Counted from the first letter of the stretch, positions 42,287-51,213 are shown. The stretch: 64,000 nucleotides of DNA from SHZL01 sp031362985 (GCA_031362985.1 JANLTO010000030.1:124001-188000); one strand, 5' to 3'. Notes: generated by a model not told the origin, from the letters alone. Numbers and translations are program-made.

Positions 42287-43573
42287 GTGGCGACTATCTG
42301 TATTGAAGGCGGGGTTGCGCTGGATGGTGAAGTTGCCATGTCCGGCGCCAAGAACGCAGTACTGCCGATACTGGTGGCTACCATACTGGGGGATGAGCCC
42401 AGCCGGATCGCAAACGTTCCGCATCTGCAGGACGTTTCGACCACGATGGAACTACTGGGTCGCATGGGTGCGCGGCTGGGCATGGACGAGCAGATGCGGG
42501 TCGAAATCGACCCGCGTGGCATGGATACCTTTGAAGCTCCTTACGACCTGGTCAAGACCATGCGGGCCTCTATCCTGGTGCTTGGGCCCCTGGTGGCCCG
42601 CTATGGGTATGCCCGCGTATCCTTGCCGGGTGGTTGTGCCATTGGCTCGCGGCCGGTGGATCTGCACTTGCGGGGACTGAAACAGCTGGGCGCCAGGGTC
42701 AGCGTGAAGAACGGCAACATTGAAGCGCGCGCAGAACGCTTGCATGGGGCGCGCATCATGCTGGATACGGTGACCGTAACCGGCACAGAAAATATCATGA
42801 TGGCAGCCACCCTGGCGCTGGGCACCACGGTGATCGAAAATGCTGCGCAGGAACCGGAAGTTGTCGACCTCGCAGAATGCCTGGTGTCCATGGGGGCGCA
42901 CATTTCCGGGGCCGGCACCAACACCATCACGGTGGAAGGTGTAGAACGCCTGCATGGCACGGAATATACGGTGTTACCCGATCGTATTGAGACTGGCACC
43001 TACCTCGTCGCAGCGGCCATTACCAGCGGGCGCGTGCGCTGCACCCGCGCAACACCCCGGCACCTGGATGCGGTGCTGGACCGCTTGAGTGATGCAGGAG
43101 CGGAAATTTCTACCGGTGACAGCTGGATTGAACTGAACATGAACGGAAGGCGGCCACGTGCGGTAAATCTCACCACGGCTCCTTACCCGGCATTCCCCAC
43201 CGATATGCAAGCGCAATTCACCGCGCTTAATACCATTGCCGAAGGTACCGGTGTAATCACGGAAACGGTATTTGAAAACCGCTTTATGCATGTGCAGGAA
43301 TTGCGACGCCTCGGGGCGGATATCCAGCTCAAGGGCAATACGGCCATTGTCCGCGGAGTGCCCCGCTTGACCGGTGCACCCATCATGGCTACCGACTTAC
43401 GCGCTTCCGCCAGCCTGGTGCTGGCTGGATTGGTTGCGCAGGGTCAAACCCACATAGACCGGGTTTATCACATAGACCGCGGCTATGAAAATATCGAAGA
43501 AAAACTGAGCCAACTGGGAGCCAGGATTCGTCGTATCGGCAGCAGTCGCTCTGCTGCGCCATCCGGGCCGTAA
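42287..43573 (+). CDS. murA: UDP-N-acetylglucosamine 1-carboxyvinyltransferase MurA
   Basis: MurA transfers enolpyruvate from PEP to UDP-GlcNAc, the first committed step of peptidoglycan synthesis and the target of fosfomycin. The 428-residue protein (E. coli 419) begins at GTG 42287 one base after the ibaG stop (ATICIEGGVALDGEVAMSGAKNA). The catalytic cysteine is at about 117 in LPGGCAIGSRPVDLHL, so the fosfomycin-sensitive form is present. PTDMQAQFTALNTIAEGTG and THIDRVYHIDRGYENIEEKL mark the C-terminal half. Its last 185 bases overlap the DUF3108 gene on the opposite strand. Confidence 0.96.
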   Translation: MATICIEGGVALDGEVAMSGAKNAVLPILVATILGDEPSRIANVPHLQDVSTTMELLGRMGARLGMDEQMRVEIDPRGMDTFEAPYDLVKTMRASILVLGPLVARYGYARVSLPGGCAIGSRPVDLHLRGLKQLGARVSVKNGNIEARAERLHGARIMLDTVTVTGTENIMMAATLALGTTVIENAAQEPEVVDLAECLVSMGAHISGAGTNTITVEGVERLHGTEYTVLPDRIETGTYLVAAAITSGRVRCTRATPRHLDAVLDRLSDAGAEISTGDSWIELNMNGRRPRAVNLTTAPYPAFPTDMQAQFTALNTIAEGTGVITETVFENRFMHVQELRRLGADIQLKGNTAIVRGVPRLTGAPIMATDLRASASLVLAGLVAQGQTHIDRVYHIDRGYENIEEKLSQLGARIRRIGSSRSAAPSGP

Positions 43574-44417
43574 CTACCTCCACCCTGACGCGTTTACTCA
43601 AGTCCTGGGCATCTGCAACTTTCAGATTCAATTTAAACCGGTCTTCTTTGCCGGATTGCGTTGCTGCACACGGGGCCAACGCGACAACCTCCTTACCAGC
43701 GAGAACCATGCTGGTGATGCGCATTTCCATGTGCGCTCCATCTTTTTTGCCGCGTTCAAGGCGCACCGTCAGGAAATCAAGCGCCGGCGCATGCCAGCTC
43801 TTGTAATAGCGTGTATTGGCGCCGGGTACGAGTTCAACCGGAATGGCAGCCAGGCAACCCAGGGGGGTTTCGAGCTGCTCCAGGGGAAGCGTGCGGTAGG
43901 TCCTCGGTTTGATCTTGTCGTCGGTGACTTCGAAAAACTGTAAATCGGGTTCCTGCAGGCGCAGTCGTCGCTGCAACTCGACTTTCAGGGATAGCGTGTC
44001 CAACGCGCCCGGGCCCATATCCAGCGACAAAACCTGCTTGCCTTTGGTGGTTGTGACTGTGTTGGCCTGCCAGTTGAATTCGGCTGACCAGTCATCGCTG
44101 ATACCTGCCAGCCGTGAATGATGACTGAAGCGGTCGGGGCGAAATTTGTCGTCCAGAAAATACCCTTCCACTTGCTCCGCGTCGGTAACGCCAAGCAAAC
44201 GGCCAAGGCCGCGGGTGCCGCTGCCTTCACTGCGGATGATCCAGCGCTCCTCTTGCTTGCGCATGGTGACTTCAGCCTGGCCGGATAGTTTGCCGTTGCG
44301 ATAGACCTCAAAGTTCAGTTGGTAAGATAGGGGTTCGGCGTAAAGTTCGTGCGCAAAAAAACACGCGAGCGCCATGACCCCAGACCTGAAACCAAAGTTG
44401 AATTCAGAAAGCGCCAT
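43389..44417 (-). CDS. DUF3108 periplasmic protein with an extended C-terminus antisense to murA
   Basis: The 342-residue protein has a signal peptide (residues 1-27, ending FFAHELYA). A DUF3108 domain spans about residues 28-235: LSYQLNFEVYRNGKLSGQAEVTM, ALDTLSLKVELQRRL, and the end DFLTVRLERGKKDGAHMEMRI. Function is unknown. Its place after purM-purN is conserved in pseudomonads and relatives. Usual family members end near the point reached here at residue 240. This frame continues another 100 residues, of which about the last 60 are read entirely from the strand opposite the murA 3' end and include cysteine-rich DCCRYDESW and GLCDKPGLCGF. The ATG at 44417 overlaps the purN stop by 14 bases. 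The C-terminal extension may be real or may reflect a lost stop or frameshift. Confidence 0.8.
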   Translation of the reverse strand: MALSEFNFGFRSGVMALACFFAHELYAEPLSYQLNFEVYRNGKLSGQAEVTMRKQEERWIIRSEGSGTRGLGRLLGVTDAEQVEGYFLDDKFRPDRFSHHSRLAGISDDWSAEFNWQANTVTTTKGKQVLSLDMGPGALDTLSLKVELQRRLRLQEPDLQFFEVTDDKIKPRTYRTLPLEQLETPLGCLAAIPVELVPGANTRYYKSWHAPALDFLTVRLERGKKDGAHMEMRITSMVLAGKEVVALAPCAATQSGKEDRFKLNLKVADAQDLSKRVRVEVVTARMAQQSDCCRYDESWLPVGSVFLRYFHSRGLCDKPGLCGFDPAQPIQPAPGWRKRVSR

Positions 44418-45060
44418 CGCGGTTCAGTAGCAGCGGTTGTTGCAGGGTTTCTCCGTTCACTGTGACGGCGCCATGGGTGGATTGGACTGAACAACGACTG
44501 AACAATTCAACGGTTGCCACCAATAACTCGTGCTCCCGGGGTGAAAGCCTGGCAGCGAGGGCGACCGGCTGATCGTTTGCTTCGATGGGAATGCGCACTT
44601 GTGAAACCACCGGGCCTGCGTCCAGTTCATCCGTAACAAAATGCACACTGGCTCCGTGCTCATTGTCGCCAGCCTCGATGGCGCGCTGGTAGGTGTTGGT
44701 GCCGCGGTGCAACGGTAGCAGGGAGGGGTGCAGGTTGATCAGCTTGCCGGCAAAGCGCTGCACGACCTCCGGCCCGACAATGCGCATGAATCCAGCCAGT
44801 ACGACCAGGCCGGGACTGGCCACGGCAATCAGTTCTGCAAGTTTTCGGTCGTAGTCTGCCCGTTGAGGGAACTCCTCATGTTGCAGGATACTGGTGGGAA
44901 TACCCGCCTGGCGTGCGCGCTCGAGGCCACGAGCATCGGCGCGGTTGCTGATCACGTGGTTGATTTCCACCGTTAAACGGCCACGCTCGCAGGCATCGAT
45001 CAGGGCCTGTAGATTGCTGCCCCCGCCGGAAATCAGGACCGTGATCCTCAGTGCGCTCAC
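44404..45060 (-). CDS. purN: Phosphoribosylglycinamide formyltransferase PurN
   Basis: PurN adds the formyl group to GAR in purine synthesis, using 10-formyltetrahydrofolate. The 218-residue protein has ITVLISGGGSNLQALIDAC (substrate phosphate loop), VVLAGFMRIVGPEVVQRF, the catalytic Asn-His pair in INLHPSLLPLHRGTNTY, and the catalytic aspartate in HFVTDELDAGPVVSQ. The loop after HPSLLP reads LHRG where most relatives have KYPG, a modest variation. The GTG start (45060) overlaps the purM stop by one base. Confidence 0.95.
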   Translation of the reverse strand: MSALRITVLISGGGSNLQALIDACERGRLTVEINHVISNRADARGLERARQAGIPTSILQHEEFPQRADYDRKLAELIAVASPGLVVLAGFMRIVGPEVVQRFAGKLINLHPSLLPLHRGTNTYQRAIEAGDNEHGASVHFVTDELDAGPVVSQVRIPIEANDQPVALAARLSPREHELLVATVELFSRCSVQSTHGAVTVNGETLQQPLLLNRDGAF

Positions 45061-46127
45061 TACGCGGAATATTCCACTCGCGGGCCACTACCCTGTGCGC
45101 GAACGCAGCCAATATCCCAGCACGGAATGCCAGCTTCCCTGGATGCTTCAAGCAGGGCCCCAGCCGCGTCGGCCCGGGCCAGCATCACCATACCGATGCC
45201 ACAATTGAAGGTGCGCAGCATTTCGCCGGACTGGATGCCGCCCTGTTCCTGCAGCCAATTGAAAACTGCCGGCCTGGGCCAGGCTTCAGGATTGATCACC
45301 AGCCCGGTATTTTCCGGCAACACGCGAACAACATTCTCTGTAAGGCCGCCACCAGTTATGTGGGCCAGGCCATCAATCGTGCCGGTTTTGAACATTTCCA
45401 GCAGCGGCTTGACGTAAATGGTGGTGGGCACCAGCAAGGCTGCACCCAGCTTCACCGTCGTGCCATCCGGGTTGTGCAGGAGGGTTTCCAGATTGGCCTT
45501 ACTCACTTCAAGGACCTTGCGCACCAGCGAGTAGCCATTGGAATGCGGGCCGGAAGAGGCCATGCCCAGCAGGCGATGGCCTGCAGCTATGCGGCTCCCG
45601 TCCAGCAATCCGGATCGTTCTACTACGCCAACTGCAAATCCCGCGAGGTCGTAGTCTCCAGCACCGTACATACCTGGCATTTCTGCGGTTTCGCCCCCGA
45701 TGAGGGCACAGCCAGCTTGCCGACAGCCATCGGCAATGCCGCGAATCACTGTCTCGGCGACCGCTACGTCCAATTTGCCGGAGGCGTAGTAGTCCAGGAA
45801 GAACAGGGGTTCGGCGCCGCTGGTCAGAATGTCATTGACGCACATCGCCACGAGGTCGATACCGATGGTATCGTGCCGGTCCATTTGCCGGGCGAATAAC
45901 AGCTTGGTCCCCACGCCGTCTGTGCCGGATACCAGCACCGGTTCACGCCATTTCTTCAAGTCGAGCTGGAACAGGGCCCCAAAACCGCCCAGTCCGTTCA
46001 GGACTTCCGGGCGCATGGTGCTGCGTGCGGCTGGCTTGATCCGCTCGACAAGTGCGTCACCGGCGTCAATGTCAACTCCGGAATCGCGATAGGAAAGGCC
46101 GTGCTTTGGTATGTTTTCAGTGCTCAA
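45060..46127 (-). CDS. purM: Phosphoribosylformylglycinamidine cyclo-ligase PurM
   Basis: PurM closes the imidazole ring to give AIR, the fifth purine step, with ATP. The 355-residue protein shows LSYRDSGVDIDAGDALVERIKP, LVSGTDGVGTKLLFA, DLVAMCVNDILTSGAEPLFFLDYYA, LIGGETAEMPGMY, HITGGGLTENVVRVLP and FNCGIGMVML. The only suitable start is TTG 46127; no ATG or GTG keeps the N-terminus. It is divergent from the DUF2066 gene with 100 bases between starts. Confidence 0.95.
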   Translation of the reverse strand: MSTENIPKHGLSYRDSGVDIDAGDALVERIKPAARSTMRPEVLNGLGGFGALFQLDLKKWREPVLVSGTDGVGTKLLFARQMDRHDTIGIDLVAMCVNDILTSGAEPLFFLDYYASGKLDVAVAETVIRGIADGCRQAGCALIGGETAEMPGMYGAGDYDLAGFAVGVVERSGLLDGSRIAAGHRLLGMASSGPHSNGYSLVRKVLEVSKANLETLLHNPDGTTVKLGAALLVPTTIYVKPLLEMFKTGTIDGLAHITGGGLTENVVRVLPENTGLVINPEAWPRPAVFNWLQEQGGIQSGEMLRTFNCGIGMVMLARADAAGALLEASREAGIPCWDIGCVRAQGSGPRVEYSA

Positions 46128-46227
46128 GGCAAAATTCCGCTGGGCAGTGTAATTACGAGTGGCAGACAGCCTATGGTATCTTATTCATGCCGGCGATTGC
46201 TTCCGACTTCCTTGTTCAAAATATTCC

Positions 46228-47262
46228 ATGAGAAAACTGCTGCTCACCATACTTGTATCTACCTGCGCTGTGTTCGGGCATGCGGGATCGCTGCTTGCGG
46301 TTGATTCGGGGTTGTACATCGGTGAGGCCCCGGTGGCAGATCAATCTGCATCAGAGCAGAGGAGGGCAATGCCGCGGGCGTTGTTGCAGGTATTGCAAAA
46401 AGTCAGCGGATTGACGGATTTCGAGGCCTACCCGGATGTGCAGCCTGCCATTCAGAATGCCAGTGCCCTGGCCATTACGTTTTACTACAGCGATAAAGAA
46501 TTGATATTGCCGGACGGGCAGCCAGGCAAGCAGCCATATCTGGTCGTGGAATTTTCCGCTGCAGCAGTCGCAGACCTCGCAAAAAGCCTGCAACTACCCA
46601 TCTGGAAACCCGAACGGCGGCCCGTTACCGTCTGGTTCGTGGTTGATGACGGAAGCAGTCGCGCCATCATGCCCGCTGCAATGGAATACGCCTGGGAGGG
46701 TTTGGCTGCTATTGCCAGTGCAAGGGGGATGCCAGTGATCCGCCCCAGGCCCGACGAGTTGGGTGTTTATGCAGTAGACCAGCAATTGTTGTGGGGTGGA
46801 TACACCGAGGAACTGGTGGAAACCGGCCCCGCAGATGCGTTGGTGATTGCGGCGCGGCGGGAAGGCCAGGATTGGAATATTCGCATGAACATGGACTACA
46901 TGAAGCAGGTGCGGTCTTGGCGCAATCGCAACCCCGACATTCAAATAGCGCTGGCCGAAGGCATGAACAGGGCTATTGATGAGATCGTGGCTCTCAATTC
47001 CATCGCGGCGGCGGACCAGGGCCGGCAAACTTTGGAGATTTCCGTTAGCGGGCTGGCCGTGGGCGGCGACTACGCGCGGTGCCTGGCCTACCTGCAGAAG
47101 TTGAGCCTGGTCGAGCGGGTAGAGGTACGCGCTGCAACCCCGGGCAAGGTACGGTTTTCTCTCACACTCAATGCCCTGCCGGAGTATCTGTTCAGTGCAC
47201 TGCAGAACGACGGGATTCTTGCTGTAACGAAAACTGAAGGTGAGTATTCCCTGTTGCCATGA
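46228..47262 (+). CDS. DUF2066 domain periplasmic protein
   Basis: The 344-residue protein has a signal peptide (MRKLLLTILVSTCAVFGHAGSLLA) followed by the DUF2066 domain: GLYIGEAPVADQSASEQRRAMPRALLQVLQKVSG and WFVVDDGSSRAIM. The C-terminal region (about 260-344: LEISVSGLAVGGDYARCLAYLQKL, RFSLTLNALPEYLFSALQNDGIL) resembles a lipoprotein-associated repeat fold. The function is unknown; the family always seems to travel with purM on one side and the CDP-alcohol transferase and hda on the other, as here. It overlaps the next gene by four bases (ATGA). Confidence 0.88.
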   Translation: MRKLLLTILVSTCAVFGHAGSLLAVDSGLYIGEAPVADQSASEQRRAMPRALLQVLQKVSGLTDFEAYPDVQPAIQNASALAITFYYSDKELILPDGQPGKQPYLVVEFSAAAVADLAKSLQLPIWKPERRPVTVWFVVDDGSSRAIMPAAMEYAWEGLAAIASARGMPVIRPRPDELGVYAVDQQLLWGGYTEELVETGPADALVIAARREGQDWNIRMNMDYMKQVRSWRNRNPDIQIALAEGMNRAIDEIVALNSIAAADQGRQTLEISVSGLAVGGDYARCLAYLQKLSLVERVEVRAATPGKVRFSLTLNALPEYLFSALQNDGILAVTKTEGEYSLLP

Positions 47263-47819
47263 GCCTGCGGCTGTTACCCAATGTCCTGACGCTGTTCCGC
47301 ATGCTGGCGGTCGGCCCGATAGTCTACTGGCTGTTGACGGGAGACCACGTGGCCGCGTTGGTGTTGGCAATTTTTGCCGGCGTCAGCGACTTGCTGGACG
47401 GTTACCTCGCCAGGCGCTTCGGCTGGATGACTCACTTTGGCGGGGTGCTGGATCCGCTGACTGACAAGTTGTTGCTGGTATCCACGACACTGACCCTGGC
47501 ATGGCTGGGCCAGTTGCCATGGTGGCTGGTTAGTCTCGTGGTGCTGCGCGATATCGTGATTATCTGTGGCGGGCTCATTTACCATAATTTTATTACCCCG
47601 ATCGTCAATTCCCACCCAACGGCACTCAGCAAACTCAATACCCTGGTGCAGATCGTGCTTATCGTCGCCGCGATGCTGGGCCTGGCATTTCCAGCAACTC
47701 TCGGACCCTGGAACCAGTGGTTGATTTACACCGTGGCGCTGACAACGACCGCCTCCGGGGTTCAATACGTGGTCATCTGGGGTTTGAAAGCACGCCAGCA
47801 TTACCAGGGTGGCGCCTGA
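47259..47819 (+). CDS. CDP-alcohol phosphatidyltransferase family protein
   Basis: This 186-residue integral membrane enzyme has the CDP-alcohol phosphotransferase signature (DG-x2-AR-x8-G-x3-D-x3-D) in SDLLDGYLARRFGWMTHFGG and VLDPLTDKLL. About five or six hydrophobic helices are visible. The substrate is not fixed by sequence: phosphatidylglycerophosphate synthase (PgsA) and cardiolipin-type or other activities are possible. The N-terminus LRLLPNVLTLFRMLAV fits PgsA-like enzymes, but length and neighbours match the extra paralogue often found beside hda. Confidence 0.88.
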   Translation: MSLRLLPNVLTLFRMLAVGPIVYWLLTGDHVAALVLAIFAGVSDLLDGYLARRFGWMTHFGGVLDPLTDKLLLVSTTLTLAWLGQLPWWLVSLVVLRDIVIICGGLIYHNFITPIVNSHPTALSKLNTLVQIVLIVAAMLGLAFPATLGPWNQWLIYTVALTTTASGVQYVVIWGLKARQHYQGGA

Positions 47820-47854
47820 CGTGCATTACCGCAGCAAAAGCTAGGGAGAGCCAG

Positions 47855-48553
47855 GTGTCTTCTGCTGCGCAAATACTACTGCCCCTGGAGGGGCGGCGAC
47901 CGGACCGGTTTGAGGATTTTGTCCCCGGTCCAAACAGCAGGGTAGTGATTGCCCTGCAGCAACTATTTGAAACTGCTGAAGGCTGTGTGTTTCTCAAGGG
48001 CGCTGACGGTAGCGGTAAAACCCATTTACTGAATGCTGCGGTCAACTACGCGCAGGGCCTGGGCCTGAACGCCTTCTACATGGCCCTGGGACAGTTGCCT
48101 GATACTGCTGCAGAAGGCCTCGGCGGGCTCGAAACCATGGACCTGGTATGTATTGATAATGTGGACTGCATAGTGGGGCAGCCTGCCTGGGAAAAAGCCC
48201 TGTTCAATTTTTTCAATCGCCTGCGGGCAGAAGGAGGCACGCTGGTGGTGAGCAGTTCACGCGCTTTGTCTTCACTGCACTTCGAACTGCCGGACCTGGC
48301 ATCGCGGCTGGCCTGGGGATTGCGCCTGCAACTTGAGCCCCTGGATGACCGTGGCAAAGCCGAGGTATTGCGCAGCAGATCGGCCGCACTTGGCATCGAG
48401 ATTCCGCAGGAGGTATTGAACTACCTGTTAAGTCACGGCGGCAGGAGCATCAGCGTATTGCTGGATAATCTCGAAGCCATTCGTTTGGTGGCCCTGCAGG
48501 GAAAGCGCAGAATCACGATACCGCTGGCACGGGAAGTGCTCGCCAATGAATAG
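47855..48553 (+). CDS. hda: DnaA regulatory inactivator Hda
   Basis: Hda is a DnaA homologue that with the sliding clamp stimulates ATP hydrolysis by DnaA and so limits re-initiation of replication. The 232-residue protein (E. coli 233) has an AAA+ domain with Walker A GADGSGKTHLL, Walker B DLVCIDNVDCIVG and sensor-type VVSSSRALSSLHFELPDLASRL. An N-terminal SSAAQILLPLEG carries the clamp-binding QILLPL motif. GTG 47855 is preceded by AGGGAGAG. Confidence 0.93.
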   Translation: MSSAAQILLPLEGRRPDRFEDFVPGPNSRVVIALQQLFETAEGCVFLKGADGSGKTHLLNAAVNYAQGLGLNAFYMALGQLPDTAAEGLGGLETMDLVCIDNVDCIVGQPAWEKALFNFFNRLRAEGGTLVVSSSRALSSLHFELPDLASRLAWGLRLQLEPLDDRGKAEVLRSRSAALGIEIPQEVLNYLLSHGGRSISVLLDNLEAIRLVALQGKRRITIPLAREVLANE

Positions 48554-48572
48554 TGCATAAAAGGAGTACGGA

Positions 48573-49346
48573 ATGCTGACCAAGCTGGAGATTACGCGTA
48601 ACTGGTTGCCGCGCTACACCGGTATGCCATTGGAAAAATTCGGTGAATACATCCTGCTGACGAATTTTCGCACCTATGTGCAGCAGTTTGCTGACCAGTT
48701 CAACTGTGAAATTCATGGCGAAGACCGCGGCATGCAGGCTGCATCCAACAGCGCCGGTCTGACCATTATCAATTTTGGTATGGGTTCCAGCCAGGCTGCA
48801 ACCATCATGGATCTGCTGTCTGCAGTCGCGCCCAAGGGCGTGCTTTTTCTCGGTAAGTGCGGCGGCCTGAAAAAATCCACGGAAATCGGGCATTTCATCC
48901 TGCCTATCGCGGCCATCAGGGGTGAGGGAACCAGTGACGACTATTTTCCGCCCGAAGTGCCTGCTTTACCTTCCTTCAAGCTGCACAAATTTGTATCGGA
49001 CAAAATTCGTGAGCACGGCGTGGACTACCGCTCCGGCGTGGTATACACCACCAACCGCAGGGTGTGGGAACATGATGAGGAATTTCATCAGCGCTTGCAC
49101 GACATGACCTGCATAGGCATCGATATGGAGACGGCCACCCTGTTCATAGTGGGGCACGCCAACGAAATTTCCCGCGGCGCCCTGCTGTTGGTTTCAGACG
49201 TCCCGGTAACTCCGGACGGAGTCAAAACCGAGGAGTCTGACAAGAAAGTCACGGCTGACTGGGTAGGTCTTCATCTTCGCATCGGCATTGAAGCCATGAC
49301 CGAACTGGGGCAGAAAGGCGAGAAGATCAAGCACTTCAGGTACTAG
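48573..49346 (+). CDS. amn: AMP nucleosidase, short form
   Basis: This enzyme hydrolyses AMP to adenine and ribose 5-phosphate. The 257-residue protein corresponds to the C-terminal nucleoside-phosphorylase-like catalytic half of E. coli Amn (484 residues). It shows NFGMGSSQAATIMDLLSAV, VLFLGKCGGLKKSTEIGHFILPIAAIRGEGTSDDYFPPEVPALP, IGIDMETATLFIVGHANEISRGALLLVSDVP and a C-terminal HLRIGIEAM. The short form is the type common in Bacteroidetes and scattered in proteobacteria, so transfer is possible. AAAGGAG lies eight bases before ATG 48573. It follows hda by 19 bases but has no obvious link to it. Confidence 0.9.
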   Translation: MLTKLEITRNWLPRYTGMPLEKFGEYILLTNFRTYVQQFADQFNCEIHGEDRGMQAASNSAGLTIINFGMGSSQAATIMDLLSAVAPKGVLFLGKCGGLKKSTEIGHFILPIAAIRGEGTSDDYFPPEVPALPSFKLHKFVSDKIREHGVDYRSGVVYTTNRRVWEHDEEFHQRLHDMTCIGIDMETATLFIVGHANEISRGALLLVSDVPVTPDGVKTEESDKKVTADWVGLHLRIGIEAMTELGQKGEKIKHFRY

Positions 49347-49377
49347 TTTCTCCTCGCCTTCGCGCCTATGCGCCGTA

Positions 49378-51150
49378 CTATTTGAAGGTCATGCGGCTGT
49401 CTATGAGTAAACCCTGCTCGGTGAACCGTGCTTCAAGTTCGGATCGGTCGACGAAGTCCGCGTACGCCTGGCGCAGCGCGTCGGAAATCTCTTTCACGGC
49501 GTTTTGGGGCTGTGCATTCGGGTCTGCAGCCTCGTCTGGCTGGGGCGTGAACTCTTCCAGGCCTTCCGTCAGTTTGTCGGTGAAATCCAGGTAGGCAGCA
49601 CTGTTGTAATTTACCGACAGAAACGTACCGTTTTCGGTGGCCGCTTGCTCAAGGTAGGGAAGCAATTCGCTTTCTTCGCCTGCGCCCATGGAAATTCCAA
49701 TTGCACTGTCCGTTAAGGCAGCAAACGCGACTGCATCGGCAATGGGAATCATGCCCGGAGGCAAAGCCACAGGGGGCTCGCCTTTGACCAGCGCAATGGA
49801 GCTAAGGTCAGGCAGGAACATTTGCGCCATGCCGACAAACAATTCCGGCTGCTCCACGTGCACAGCCAGCAGGCCAGCAACCGCTTCCGGTATGGACTGG
49901 CTCATTTTCAGTTGGCTGAGGCTCAAACGCAGGCCGCGAAAGTTATTGACGAATGGTGGTAGTGGCTCGCTGAGTTTCTCCAGGGCCGAGGCTGCCTGCG
50001 CATTCAGATCTTGCAGGTGTGCGCATTGATAAGGCGATTCTGTAATGGCTGTCGCTTTGGCCAGCAGGAAGTCCCGGACTGCGCCTACTTTTAATCCGAA
50101 CGCGAACTCGAGCAAGCGCGTGGAAGCGGCGGCTCCACCCATGGGGATCCCTGCAGGCAGCTCCATAAGCTGCAGGCCGTCTTCTGGCCTGGTTTCCACC
50201 ACGTACTGCAGGCCCATGGCATTGCTGGTGAGTTCGGTAGAGCCTGCTAGCAAGCGCGGAACGTGGCTAATAATCTGCCTGAACTCGGTTTTGCACTGGT
50301 CACCGAACGCCTCCACTTCCGTGGTATAGGCTTCGCCGGCAGAGCGGGCGAACAGAGTGCCCGGATTCAATAACTCATCCGCCAGCAGGGACATGTCTGC
50401 CACTGCTGCAAAATAGGGGGTATAGCCGTACTTGTTCTGAACATCTTTGAGCCTGGCTTCGGCATCGGTATCTACCGGTTTTTCCAGACCGAGAAAAAGC
50501 GGCAACAGTTCAGTCCTGGCAGTGTCCGGGAAAACGCTGAAGGCGATATGGTCTTCCAGAATGGCGATGTAAGCGCTCAGTGGGAGCTTCGACTGGCTGG
50601 AATCGTCATCCGGCGTTATTTGCCAATACGAGACGCCCTGCAATTCCTGCTGCGGCTCCGATATTCCGGCTGCGTCGAGTATTCGCTGTACGGTAGCCTT
50701 TAGGGCCTGCGCATCACCCAACTCGACCCGGACGGTGGGAAATACACCCATGCCGTAGAAAACTTGTTGCCCCTGTAGGTCCAGGCCCAGGCTTTCCAGG
50801 CCGGGGCGGTTCAGTTTTCCATCCAACTCCTGCAGCACGGCCAGGCCAAGGTTGTACGCCGGGTCACCAGCTTCGGGATGGGCCTCCAGCTGGGCTTTTG
50901 CTTTTTCAAGTTGCGCCTGGGCAGTTGCAGCCGCCGGTTCCAGCCTCTTCAGGAAGCTGTCGATGACATCGTCAGGAGTGGGTGCAAGATTTCCACCCAG
51001 GTAGGGTGCGCCGGCTGGAACGTAGCTGAGCAGGGAATTATGCGGGACATCGCTTGTCGCGGCGCTGGTCGAGGCGTCCTCATCCTTGCCACAAGCGGAA
51101 AGAGTAATCAAGGCAACGAGTACCAGGGCAGCCAGGCGTAATGTGTTCAT
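49378..51150 (-). CDS. Large lipoprotein of unknown function (DUF3352-like)
   Basis: The 590-residue protein has a lipoprotein signal (MNTLRLAALVLVALITLSAC, lipidated cysteine at residue 20). A long, mostly hydrophilic body follows with no catalytic motif I recognise. It contains alanine/glutamine-rich helical stretches (ATAQAQLEKAKAQLEAHPEAG), repeated beta-rich LSAYIAILEDHIAFSV- and ALTDSAIGISMGAG-type segments, and two cysteines in the middle (QCKTEF, QCAHLQ). The two halves show some internal resemblance, suggesting duplicated domains like those of DUF3352 proteins. A good sigma-70 promoter precedes it, so it is transcribed on its own. Location would be periplasmic or outer membrane. Confidence 0.8.
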   Translation of the reverse strand: MNTLRLAALVLVALITLSACGKDEDASTSAATSDVPHNSLLSYVPAGAPYLGGNLAPTPDDVIDSFLKRLEPAAATAQAQLEKAKAQLEAHPEAGDPAYNLGLAVLQELDGKLNRPGLESLGLDLQGQQVFYGMGVFPTVRVELGDAQALKATVQRILDAAGISEPQQELQGVSYWQITPDDDSSQSKLPLSAYIAILEDHIAFSVFPDTARTELLPLFLGLEKPVDTDAEARLKDVQNKYGYTPYFAAVADMSLLADELLNPGTLFARSAGEAYTTEVEAFGDQCKTEFRQIISHVPRLLAGSTELTSNAMGLQYVVETRPEDGLQLMELPAGIPMGGAAASTRLLEFAFGLKVGAVRDFLLAKATAITESPYQCAHLQDLNAQAASALEKLSEPLPPFVNNFRGLRLSLSQLKMSQSIPEAVAGLLAVHVEQPELFVGMAQMFLPDLSSIALVKGEPPVALPPGMIPIADAVAFAALTDSAIGISMGAGEESELLPYLEQAATENGTFLSVNYNSAAYLDFTDKLTEGLEEFTPQPDEAADPNAQPQNAVKEISDALRQAYADFVDRSELEARFTEQGLLIDSRMTFK

Positions 51151-51183
51151 TTCATGTACCTACTAAGGTTGATGTGTGAAGGT

Positions 51184-51212
51184 GTTATACATTACTACAA
51201 CAGTATAGTCAA
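51184..51212 (-). promoter_or_regulatory. Sigma-70 promoter of the unknown lipoprotein gene
   Basis: On the minus strand TTGACT (51212-51207), a 17-base spacer and TATAAC (51189-51184) give five of six matches in each hexamer, 33 bases upstream of the ATG at 51150. It lies directly after the pntB stop. This is the best promoter match I see in the window. Confidence 0.7.
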
Positions 51213-51213
51213 T

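Noticed and set aside
43441..43495. Apparent 18-bp repeat (CACATAGACCG twice) in murA
   Set aside because: It encodes the conserved HIDRVYHIDRGYE segment present in MurA generally, so it is ancestral protein sequence and not a recent duplication.
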